Below, piece by piece: positions 1 to 11,386 of a DNA stretch of 64,000 nucleotides. Numbering within the stretch: the stretch's first letter is position 1; each line of letters starts with the position of its first letter. Location: assembly GCF_964340395.1 (NCBI RefSeq), contig NC_135552.1, positions 10,072,194 through 10,136,193 on the forward strand, in the 5' to 3' direction. The DNA comes from Glandiceps talaboti. Taxonomy: Eukaryota; Hemichordata; Enteropneusta; Spengelidae. Both the position numbers and the translations under genes were made by a program. Below the pieces are notes generated by a model. That model was not told where the DNA came from, did not search any database, and was given only the letters and a program-made list of their open reading frames with translations.

Positions 1-346
1 TTATGATCATTATGGTCCGGTTCTTGGATTTTTGCTTGGATGTTTTGCTGGAGACACACTTGAGTGTCTGGTTATGGTTGCACTTGCAGGAATATTGCAT
101 GCTAGCTGCACGTGACTAAAACCAGGGGTTTTCAGGGGAAGGTGGCCCTAGATCTGAAGTGGCATGAGCGACGAGAGAAGCTTTTCAAGGAAGAAAAACA
201 GGCTGAAACACATAGTCTAATTTACAGACCCTTTCTGATACCAACACTTCATGAAAAGTATACCCTTTCTGATACCAATCAGCATAAAAAACGACCCCTT
301 TCGCGCGGACCCTCCCCGTATAGCCGTCTATGGGAGTTGCCCGCCC

Positions 347-373
347 CATAGACCCTACACCGTAGGGTCTATG
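347..373. repeat. Perfect 12-bp palindrome, copy 1
   Basis: The arms are CATAGACCCTAC (347-358) and its exact reverse complement (362-373), with a 3-base spacer. The arms are flanked on both sides by C-rich DNA containing CCCGCC. The same 12-bp arms recur at 17813-17838 with a 2-base spacer. It is probably the end or core of a dispersed repeat; no function can be read from the sequence. Confidence 0.85.
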
Positions 374-1483
374 CCCGCCCCGAGACCTCACATTTACTCA
401 TCTTGGCATTACATCAGTGTATCATTGATATTATAACTCACTCTTAGTGTAAAGCTAGCAAATTCAGTATGGATTAGTTAATCATACTTCTCTTGATGTA
501 TTGTTCACGACCTTTGATCATTTCAATGTTAAGCAAATCGGCATTAGCTTGTTGATATCAAGTCAACCACAGTTTAGTTATAAAATTTTCAAAGTTCAGC
601 GACGTTGATGGCTAAAATGGGTCAACGACTTTTGGCGCAATTTTTGTGCTCTAAATTCCTTGAAATTGAGAAGGGCCGCCCAGCCGTCTAAACATGTTTG
701 TTCCAATTACAGTTTGCGTGGTCGTTCATGCCAGTATGGGGTAATCATACAATAATGCAGCTTAAGTTAAGGTGTCTTTTTATGTGTAGTCGCGCCAATT
801 TCAACGTATTATCGGAACGATAGAACGCTCATGATCTTCGAGAGAATCACAGAGGTATTCCATCCTAGTAACTGGTTTGGTAGATATAGCTAAGATGGCA
901 CTGTCAATGCTGTCGTGTGCCGAATGCCGTATGAAGACATAGAGGAACGACAGACACGTAGGTAAGTTGACAAAATTCTTTTAGTGAATTGACAAAATAT
1001 TTTGTACCATTGTCATTATATGTATTCCATAACAGCAGACTGACTGAAAATGCTTGAAATGGTTAATTACACAGAAGTGAAGTTCATACATTGTGTCTCC
1101 GTTTTCACGACACTTTTTACGCACATTTCCATGATTGGATTTTATCTAAATCATGTAACATTGACTGAGAAAAATGAAGAACGTATACAATAGAAGTGAG
1201 TGACGTGTAACAAAAGTACAGCATACTTTGCTCTTTCGTGACCTTACTCCTGATAGTGCATATGCATGTCTTCTGAATATTCATTAACTGATGTATTAAA
1301 GCAAAAACTTGGGAAAAGGCGGGAATACAACATATGTGTATCTGATGTTGTAATCAATCCCGTTAGTAAACTGGCACACTTTATTAATCTAGTGATCTCG
1401 TATAACATAGACATGTATGGAATTTGGTGAACATACGCTTTCACTATATTTTAGTTCAATCATCAACCAAGTAGTTAATTACT

Positions 1484-1485
1484 TG

Positions 1486-1519
<34 letters not shown>

Positions 1520-1583
1520 TACTTACTTATTTGATTAATTAATTAATTAATTAACCAATTAATTAACCAATTAATCAATCAAT
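1484..1583. repeat. ACTT microsatellite followed by ATTA/ATCA repeats
   Basis: A run of about ten ACTT units passes into imperfect ATTA, ACCA and ATCA tetranucleotides. Related ATCA/ATTA runs recur at about 1796-1860 and 1944-1995. Confidence 0.9.
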
Positions 1584-3804
1584 TGTAAAGTCTTTTAAGA
1601 TGGATGTGTATATATCTGTACGAGTAGGTTGATAGAACTACTAGATGTAGACACAGGAGACAGTGTTTGCTATTTGGAGGTTGTTAAAAGGATCAGTTAC
1701 ACTGTGATGAGGAGGTAGTATATGTGGATGTTTAAGTCATTAGGACCACTTGGCAGTTGAATGTGTATTTTGTGGATACTGCATCGATCAGTCAGTCAAT
1801 TAATCAATCAATCAATTAGATCAATCAATAGACCAATCTGTGGATCGATTAATTTAATAAACTTAACGAATATTTAAAAAAGTTATCTTAGTTATCTTAT
1901 AACTTGAAGTCTCAAATTACGAATGTATGAAGGCTTTGGTTTCAATTAATTAATTAATCAATCAATCAATTAATTAATTAATTAATTAATTAAATAATTT
2001 GTTTATTTATTTATACATATATTTTTATAATTCTATTATTTATTTGAGATGTCGTACAATATTTACGAACACTATAAAAACAAAGAACAAATTCACAAAG
2101 TTCCGTAACATTTACAAATCAACTATTTATTTTAGTACATTTTCTCTAAAATTACTAAGACCGGTAAATATGCTGGTATTTTGCAAGATATTGATAAAAT
2201 TGAATGTCCTAGGTAAAAACGAGTTTTTCCTTTTGTGTGCAATTAAAATGGGTCACTTCAAAAGTGTAGTGTTAACGGTGCTTCCTAGATCCAGGAGGGA
2301 AAATGAAACGGAAACCTGGGAACAATATACATTGGGTTAATTAAAAGAGCCGTTTCCCTCGAGATTGAAGGCTTTAAAATACTGATAAAAGATTACTGTA
2401 ATCTTACTTTACTTCATGTTTATATATATTGTATAAATGTGTTGATTCTTGAACAGGCAATTAACACATACACGGCTATTACATATAGTAATTAGTGTGT
2501 TATATATACTATCTGTAGGCTCCATAATGATGGACGTTGTTGAAAACACTCAGAAGAGAATTTATCGTCAGCAAATTATACAGATTGAACCTGCTGAATA
2601 AGAAGATAGAAGATTCGACCCTAAAAAAATATTGAGAGGAGTTTCGGTACGTCACAGTTATTTACCTTTTTACACCTCTCATCATAAAAATTTAAAACAA
2701 AGCATCAGTATTCATCGAGTCACAGTTTGTAATCATTCTTTCAAGAAAAAAAGAAACGTTTACAAAAATAGCGCGCGTTTTACATGTATTCATTTACTTT
2801 GACTGAAAATGCCATGTGTTGACGTGATACTGACTGTGTTGACCTTCATCAGTACTGGTGCGATACAGTTACATCGGATCGGATGACACTGCATGCACTC
2901 AGGACTAAATATAGTCACTCCTATTCAATCCGGCGACCATGAACATATACAAATAGTTTACATTGTAAGTACGTTCAGTGTGTTTCACAGACATTAGTAG
3001 GACTTTTCTATATTACTTTGTTTCGGATAGATACAGTATATTACCAAATTATATGGGTACATTTCTCGCGTAATTGTTGCTGGAAATGTAATTCATAATT
3101 ACTAAAAATCATCACTTAGATAAGTAAGTAAAAGTTGTATTTGTGTAACTTGTTATTGTTTTCTTAATACTAAAGATAATTAAACTATGGCATCTTTTAC
3201 TTCGCAGAAACTACAGAGACGGTTGACAGTTAATCGGCCAAGAAGAAAATAATATTTTATAAGACAGTGCTATATATGAGTTCTGATGACGACGAATCGG
3301 AATGGGAAATTTGGAAGTAACACAAGATGAACTAGATGACATTGTGTAGCAAACGAACAATCATTGAATTGCATGTTAAGGGAGAGTTCATTTTTACGGC
3401 TGGGGATGTGCCGGGAATTGTTTGTGTTGTACTGAAACAGACTTTTCCCCTTGTGAGCCCTTCATCCGAAAGAAGCCCCACCCCTAAATGAAAACAATTA
3501 CTATTTTAAAAAAAACAAAAACAAAAAAACGTTAAAAGCAATCTCCAAGTGTATGTCATGGGGTGTTTATAATTACCGAAGGCGATGGTGTTGAATAGCC
3601 AAAGAATACTGGAATATGGTCTTCAACACCTCAATTAGTAATTCAAAAATTATTCTACAGCACAATGTTATTGTCCCAATTTTAACGATATTGTATACAT
3701 TGTAGATTTGCTGACATAATGATGTACATGACAAATTCTAGCCAAACGTTTTTACTTGAGTTTATTGGGCACTATCCAGTTTTCAATTTATTACACATGC
3801 GCGT

Positions 3805-3839
<35 letters not shown>

Positions 3840-5346
3840 GATAAACTATTAATGGAAGGTTATAACCTGCCACATAATTGTACATAAGTAAATGCACCTT
3901 ACATAATTGCGGCAAAGCTGAAACATTTTTTTTCTTCAAATTTACAAGGTTAATAACTGCTCCTGGGGCTTAGTTTGATTCGGAGAGGCAAAACTCGGAA
4001 TAAGTCAAACCGTCCCACCGATCTGCTTTGTAAAAGTGATGACTTAGCGCCCCCCCCTCCCCCTCCGGCCGTAAAACTGAATTTGCCCTAAAATGCTTTG
4101 AGCAAATTTAGGTAAAGTTTGAGCGAAGGGAGGGTGTTTTAAAGTGGCACAAACTGAGTTTGTAAGCATATTACTCAAGTGAAAATACTTTAACAAACCA
4201 CATTCCAGTGCATTGTTAATATTAATGCATGTCGTTTCCCATGACATTACGATTACATAGTACTGATTTCCTGAACATGTTTTTATATCATTACGTATTA
4301 TAAATGAAATCATCGGATATTTTTTTTAATTATATCATGACAACCATGTTTGAGTTCAGTCAATCACAAGTGGTGGTGGTGGTTAAGTGTGCTTCAGTAA
4401 GTACAATACTGCAAAAATTACACCGAAGTACTTATAAACTCAGCTTGTGCCCTTCAAGTCTAAGGCGAAAACTATTAGTGTTTCCAATATTTTGTCTTCA
4501 CTCTCTTCAGGTTATATTGTTAAATTTATTGTACTGAATTACGTGTAAATGTTTCACTAATTTTCCATAATGTGCATATAGAGATATGGCAATAATATAA
4601 ATATCTGACCAAACTGCCAGTGTGTATGTAGTTCTACAAGAGTTTACATATATCATATGTTGTGCTAGACAACCACGGTGCATGTTTCACCAAGTTTGCA
4701 CATTGAGCCAATTTACTAGCTGTAATTCTGGGCATGTCAGTGCCTTTAACTTTGATATTGTTAGTATTGGTATTTTATGTCAGTAACTAAAGAGAAGGAA
4801 GGGCTTGTTAATTATTTGTCGATTTTCGAAGAACTTTTGTATTGTTTTTCTGAAGAAAAAAACTTAAACTAGAAATGAAAGCAATCGCTTATTATCGGAG
4901 ACGATATATTACGGCCGCTAAGAGTTCACTATAGTTAAATGAACTCAATTCTTCAGTATGAAGTTGATCGAGGTCAGTGTCAATGCAACCGAAACATTAA
5001 TACTATCAAATTATGATAGTTTCAAAATAGCATAGTTCACTCTCATTATCATTTATCATATTATTCTGATTCTTTTGTTTTACCGGCTATTGCTTATGTC
5101 TCCTTTGATCATCAAAAGAGGGCGTACAACTATTTGTGAGGAATTAATAACTTGACGAAAAGGAAGTGATTTAAGAGATTGTCGTAGAGGTCGCTGCATT
5201 GATGAGCAACTATTTCTTGAATGGGAATTTATGAGTATACACTTGATGTCACAATACAGCATTCGTGTGAATAGACTAGCAAACACAATAGATCAGTTAT
5301 TCAGAGAAAGGTAGGACCTAGCCGACCCATTCCAATATTCCAATAT

Positions 5347-5349
<3 letters not shown>

Positions 5350-5382
<33 letters not shown>
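5350..5382. repeat. AT dinucleotide microsatellite
   Basis: An uninterrupted TA/AT run of about 32 bases, preceded by three copies of the word TTCCAATA. Confidence 0.9.
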
Positions 5383-5384
<2 letters not shown>

Positions 5385-5939
5385 ACCTACATATAAATAG
5401 CAAGTGACAACTAGATATAGATAATTGTTTCACATATTTCTTTTCTTCTCTGTTTTGTAATGGTTTAGATAATCACCTCTGGAGTACACTCCTTTAATAA
5501 ATTATTCTTATTATTAATTAATAACGTGTTTGTGTAATCATTTATGCAAATGTATGCATCGGGTATGAAAGATATTCGTGAGTATTCATATGGGTATGCC
5601 TATAGTATTCTCATCAGTTTACGTTAATAATACGTTTACATATCCCTGAATATGCCCTGATTATGGTTAAAATACGTCCATATTCCTATCATAAGGCATG
5701 TATTCACATCCTATTCATAGGCGTATGCTAAGATATTCATGGTGAGAATATGATGTGAATATTATGTGTAAAAGTGGTTCATCTTCTCATCGTTTTTCAT
5801 GCTATTCTTATGAACATACGTCGACTCCAAATTCTTAGCATACGTGTGCATATGTCTGAATAGTAGGATATGCCACTAGATATTTACTACAAATGCAAAC
5901 GTTTTCGTATGCGAATATGTAGCATTTGGTGTAGTGTTT

Positions 5940-7519
5940 AGGCCATAGGCGATGCTCTTGTTTCGTGCCCTGTATGGGAAAGTCCTTGTGGTTTCCTCGT
6001 CTACTGTCTATGCTCTGAACCCGTCTATTACCACTATCAGCAACAATGATATGCCCTGTTTTGTCCACTGCAACACCATGTGGTGTTTGGAACTGTGCAG
6101 GCTCATTCCCCGTTTCCCCAAGAGTGCCCACCAGCCTCCATGGCGATACAACATCTATAGATATTGGTGACTGACATATCTCTGCCTTGCCTAACTTAAT
6201 AGATAGCATATGCCTACCTGAAGCTAAGCACTTGAACTTAACAGTATACGAAGCTTTATCATCACTACTTGTATTACTGACTATGGTAGCTTTCAATAAG
6301 CTTCCATTTGGTACTTGAATGTGTGCATGAAGGTTTCTGAAAATAAGCAATTTTTCCTCTTCTGATACACATTTAAGCAAACTTATATCAGCATATGCCA
6401 GCTCGCGTACTTTAACTGGCACAAGATTAGAATTGACTAAGAGACTTTTGGCCTGTACGTTATCCTGTTCTATAGTACCAAACTTCCCCTCGAAATCCAG
6501 CTCTTTTGGTATAAACTGTGATATATCTAGTGTAGGTGCGAAATGAACATTCGTTTCAATGATTTGGGTGGCATCGTGCCCTCGTACAGGTAATGCAAAT
6601 GCTATTTGAGCTGCATTTCCATATTCCTTTAAATGATTAATATCTGACATTAACTTCTTAGTTCTAACCTCAACCTTTTCAAGGATTTCTATTTCCTTTG
6701 CAACTTCAACCCTACATTTGTCAAACCCTTCTCTGAGAGACACTTGTAATCTACCCCCTTCACCCTTCACATTTCAATAGCTTTACACTCATCAGTGCAC
6801 CGATTCTCAAGATGCTGAAGTAACGTTTCTGTTGTTCTTTTATGAACCCCATTCCCCTCTGACTTCCTTTGTATTTCACTCCTAACTTTTGACAGTAGTT
6901 TCTTATATTTCTCAGAAACACTACTCAAACTAACACGATGATGTGGTGGTGAATTGTGTTCTTCCTTTGAACATTCATCACAGATGGGCTTAGCACAGTG
7001 ATTACAATACGATTCAAGCCTACTCTGTTGGTGTAAATCACAAAACATTGATTGCTGAAGTAGCGACAGATCTTGTGCATTACTTGCATATTCATCAAGG
7101 GTGAATATGCGATGGTTGGCTGTGGCCAAAATCATTAAATGTTTACCTTGACAGTTCTCACAAATGTTCAGATCACAATCGACACACTTAGCATACATTT
7201 CGTTATTGTTACAAATTTGACAACTCAACTCTACACCTTGCTCATAATATTTTACTATTTCACTAAGGTTATTCATGAAACAACTAGGAGGGAGGTTTTG
7301 CACACCTTTGGCTTCCAGGTCACATGTTTGCTTGCATTCGGGACATAGACATTGTTTCGAGTCTTTGATGTTATCTTCCAAACATTTTTCGCAGAATGAA
7401 TGTTGACATGGTAAGATTTTGGGGTTTTGAAACTGGTCGGAGCATAGCCTGCAAGTGAGCAAATCTTTCATTCTCCCAAGGTCTGTACGTAGGTTTTGTC
7501 GAACATCTTCTGTTGCCAT
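5940..7519 (-). pseudogene. TRIM-NHL family pseudogene: RING, B-boxes, filamin-like domain, one NHL repeat
   Basis: Members of this family are cytoplasmic E3 ubiquitin ligases or RNA/protein scaffolds. Reading starts at ATG 7519. A C3HC4 RING follows (C23, C26, then CQHSFCEKC and CPEC), then a first B-box-like zinc site (CQIC, CVDC, CENC) and a B-box 2 (FCDLHQ, CNHC, CDEC, HHRVSL). At about 6770 the frame breaks: the first frame stops with TGA at 6769-6767, and the homologous coiled-coil, GNAAQ block, filamin-like segment and first NHL repeat (HGVAVDKTGHIIVADSGNRR) continue in another frame. One base missing or two added would explain this. The frame then runs to about 5835 with no further NHL homology, so most of the propeller is absent. 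It is clearly a paralogue of the intact gene at 11387-13633 and lies in the opposite orientation. A sequencing error could cause the frameshift but would not explain the missing propeller. A TTTTCAG acceptor-like site just upstream suggests a 5'-UTR intron. Confidence 0.8.
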
Positions 7520-10500
7520 GGTTACCAGTACACAGACCCGTCACACAGTGAAATATCAGAGAAACTGAAAAATAAGGAAAAATACATATATTGCTAAATG
7601 TCCTATTTCATGCAACATCAACAATTATTGATGATGATTATTGGGGGTTTGTTGTGATGGAAAATATAGTAAATGTAGAGAGGGGTGGCTACTAATTTTG
7701 TACATTTCTCGGGGGGTCAATATATAAATACATTAATTGCAGGAGATTCCTACTGGATACTTCTGGAATTCTGGCATCAAGATAACAGACAGAAACAAGA
7801 CAATCATTGGCATGGTTGAGGTGTGTTTATTGACTACAATTTCATTTGAACTGTCAAGAATTCTGTCCAAAAACCTAGGGTATGCAATGGCGAAATTCAA
7901 TAGTTCAGCAGCAGAACGAAAATTTAGGTCATCACCCAGCCCAATCGCCAATCCTAAGAGGCCAGCCCAATGGCACAGTCTAGGTTTTTATCAATATATA
8001 ACATGAACATTTAATGACAACCTGCATCTATTTTGTGTGTAATGATTTCTTGTAACATTATTTATTTCTTCTCATTGGACGAAATTTTGTAAATTGAAGT
8101 AACGACTTTGACATACTTACGCTCTGTTATTATGTCAAACACGACTGAAAAACGTAGATTTATACTCTTTCATTACCTTATCAAAGCGTCAGTGTTCTCC
8201 TACTTGGCTTTCAAGGTCTTTGCGTTCCAATTCAGAGTAACTATCTGAGAATACAACAAAATATATTAATTCAATCATCTGTAGTCTATGACCTTTACTT
8301 TATGTGTCTACTATTCGTATTGAAAATGGAATCCTCTGCAGGTGATACAATTGCAGCAATACCAGTTATATATGGCACTTCTGATTTACTGAGATAACAG
8401 AGAAAGTGATACACTTAATCAGCTAGTTGTCAACATTGTCAAATCCCAGCCTCGAATAAACATTGACATGTATAAAGTGGGAAACTGAGTCATATTAATC
8501 ATATGACCACCTTATCAGTATAGCTACGCGGTGCTAAAAAGTAGGCGTATCGAATCGATAATGCTGCCACCACTTCAAGAGTTCAATAAATCAATGCCTA
8601 CAGAGAAAACCAAAATGTATACCTTCAAAACCTTACCTAAAACAGCAGGCATTAAAAATGACATTTTCGTACTAACCTGATTATCTGCGCAGATTCAAAC
8701 ATGGTTAAATAAGCACTTTCGTTTTAAGAAGACTCTGGTCATACTGTCAAAACTACACTCACCAATGAGTATACTGATTTTGTCGAGTTCTGAATCAAGA
8801 AATGTTTCCTGTTACATTATATTTTAGACGTCACCTGAGACCCCCTAGATCAGAGATTATTGGTGGCTACGTATACTTGTATCCTGTTCCGGCTTTTCTT
8901 CCTACGTTATTGCGTTAATGCCCATGTTACCTCGTAACAAACCTAACTTTCCACTTTCTGCAAAAGTACATATGTCACGATCACGCCCATAAAAGATTAT
9001 TCAGACTCGGTGTTTACTCAAGTTTTACCTAAGCACTATACCGTCCACACAGGCTAATGAAATACGACGTCAGAATATATAATACTCCCTGTCCAGCCAA
9101 GGTATGTCGACTATTCATCCGACCTCCTCATACATCACTGTCACTGGCAATTGTTTGGTAATTCTACATATCAAATTGCGTGAAGATAAATTGTTATATT
9201 GTGTACAGTGGACAATAGTTGAAGCATGGACGTTGGAGAGGAATGTTTATTGGTTGAATCTACCACAGTTCAACAGGTTAGTCGGTGGGTGTTGTATCAC
9301 CTAGGCCTCATAGTCATAATCTTTATTCCGTTTTTCTAACGTCGAGAAAATCATTTATTTTATGGTACTGTTCTTTATTAGGGTTGTTATTGAAAGCACC
9401 AGTTATTACTGTACACACGCCTTGGGCATTTAGGGCTGTTATTTTTTTCAACTGCAAAAACTAGTCTAGTCATTGTGGTAAAGGCGCCTGTTTTCAAAAG
9501 AGCAGATAATCTTTTGACAATTTGAAATAAACATTTCGTATTTTTCACAGCGGTCATATTCAAAACCATATAGCGTATATTTAAGTAAGCAGACACAAGG
9601 TGTGGCGTGGAAAGGTAATAAGGCGATAACCAAAACGCACGCGTACAAAAGTCATACCTATCTCTGTTGAATACATACTGTGCAAAGACACAGGACCTTG
9701 ATCCCATGATCCCGGATCATAAAATTGATATAAATTAAAGTTCTGCATGTGACAACCTGGGTTATATTTCTTGCCTTATCTCAACAGGTGGGTTCGCCAG
9801 CCTTGTGGTAAACATTTCCTCTTAATGGTTCCGTCTTTCTTGATTGAAAAGTTTCACACATCTGTGCGTTTTAACAGCTAAGACTGTCAACTCTGTCCTC
9901 ATTTGACACGTAATTTTGTATTTCACTCATTTGGTTGCATTAAATTGACAGTGTATATACTGCCATACTAGGAATAGCACGCGCTAGGGGTTAGTATTAT
10001 GTTTTATTTAAGTCATGAGGAAGTTTAAAACGAGAATGCCCAATCCAATATTTGTTTGGAATTTTTTGTTGACATCGAAGATACATTTAAAATTTGCCGT
10101 AATTAAAAATCTCAAACGCCCAATTCTCGGTTAAGATTAAGAAGAAAATTTGGGGCCACCTAACTATGGTAATATGAGCTCCTTTCAACGTGTCGATGTG
10201 AACGGATCGCATATTTCCAGAGCAGGGCTACCTTGATGCAATCTTTAATTAGTGGTGTAAAGATTAGAATGATAGAAACATTGAATTGACAGCGGGATAG
10301 ATTGATTTAACAATACACCCATGTCTTCAATTCGAGTAACTGGTAAATACCTTTAATTTTATCATTAATTTTTGAAGTGTGGCATGGCAATCTGCAATGG
10401 CACTGTAGTCTACTAGCATCGGAGGTCAACGTGGGATCAGTTCTTTACTTCCTTAAGCTTGTGGTGATTGACAATACATCCGATGCATTACGCAAGCACT

Positions 10501-11386
10501 TAAGACAAATATTAATGTAAGTATTTGAAGAAATCAGTTTTTGAATTAATTGTAATCAAATGATACACAACTACAATCAGGTCAATCAGTTTGGGTGTGT
10601 ATCCAAAACAGGAACAAAGGCATGGCTGCTTATAATGTAGCTGTATTTCTGTATGCATATGCATATGTACGTGCAACCGTGCAACCTATAGCCCTGTGAA
10701 TAGAGTAACAAATTGGTAAGATGCCTTCTGTGTTTTAAAAAGAAACAAAGGCGGGTCTTATTTTTTAAAATCTAAGCTGCATTTTTAATGCGTTTGGACT
10801 CATGGGCTTGACCAATATTCGTAACTTGTGGGGATTGGTCCTTGGACCGAAGACGTACCAGAAGTTATATATGTTACCAATCAAGCTACTACTGAACTTT
10901 ATTCAACTATAACTACATAAAATTATAGTTACATCACGTGTAAGATTATTCAACTACAGAAAATGATCGCATGATCAGGGAGTGGCATTTATGATTATTA
11001 TTTTATCGCCGCGAGAGATTATGTAAGACTTTGATGAGTTTCCGACATAACTCTATTTCGGAGAGGTTGCACGACGCAGGGTTGGTTAAAATGTCTTTTT
11101 TTGTGTCCCCTAAGCATAAAGAAATTCAGCTGCAAAACAAATCAGCCTCGCATCTGTCGCGGGCCCCATTATTTGTTCCATAGATAATTCCTATACAGAT
11201 GGTGGAATCATAGATGCATACGATAAAATATAACTTTGCATGTGACCTATGTACAGCAGTATAACGTTGACCCTTGCTGTTTCAGTTATGTGTCGCAAGC
11301 TACTTTCTCAGAAAACTGTATACACAATTTATATCATTGCCGCTGTACACATATTGAAGAAAGTGATCATTTGTATTTTGTTACAG
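7520..11386. other. Gap between the two divergent TRIM-NHL loci
   Basis: No recognisable coding exon. The two TRIM loci diverge from this gap, so it should hold both promoters and probable noncoding first exons. The base composition is AT-rich, and no long repeat array is visible. Confidence 0.5.

Larger units (their letters stand above)
1..5834. other. Gene-free stretch with simple repeats
   Basis: I see no convincing coding exon here. The reading frames present are short, AT-rich and without recognisable domains. The stretch holds a palindrome near 347-373, runs of ACTT (about 1484-1530) and ATTA/ATCA units (about 1536-1583, 1796-1860 and 1944-1995), a GT run (about 3808-3836) and an AT run (about 5350-5382). 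A short acidic reading frame at 3276-3320 is discussed among the rejected items. From about 5560 to 5900 the DNA is rich in imperfect TATTCATA/TATGAATA-like words on both strands and adjoins the broken end of the TRIM pseudogene. Confidence 0.6.

Noticed and set aside
3276-3349. Short acidic frames (MSSDDDESEWEIWK, then MGNLEVTQDELDDIV in another frame) after an acceptor-like site
   Set aside because: The two pieces look like one short acidic coding region split by a frameshift, but they are too short, have stops on both sides and match no family I know. It may be a relic; I could not support a gene.
11249-11386. Upstream in-frame extension of the intact TRIM-NHL gene
   Set aside because: A splice acceptor directly precedes the ATG at 11387, and the extra 46 residues are hydrophobic and unlike TRIM N-termini, so they look like intron.
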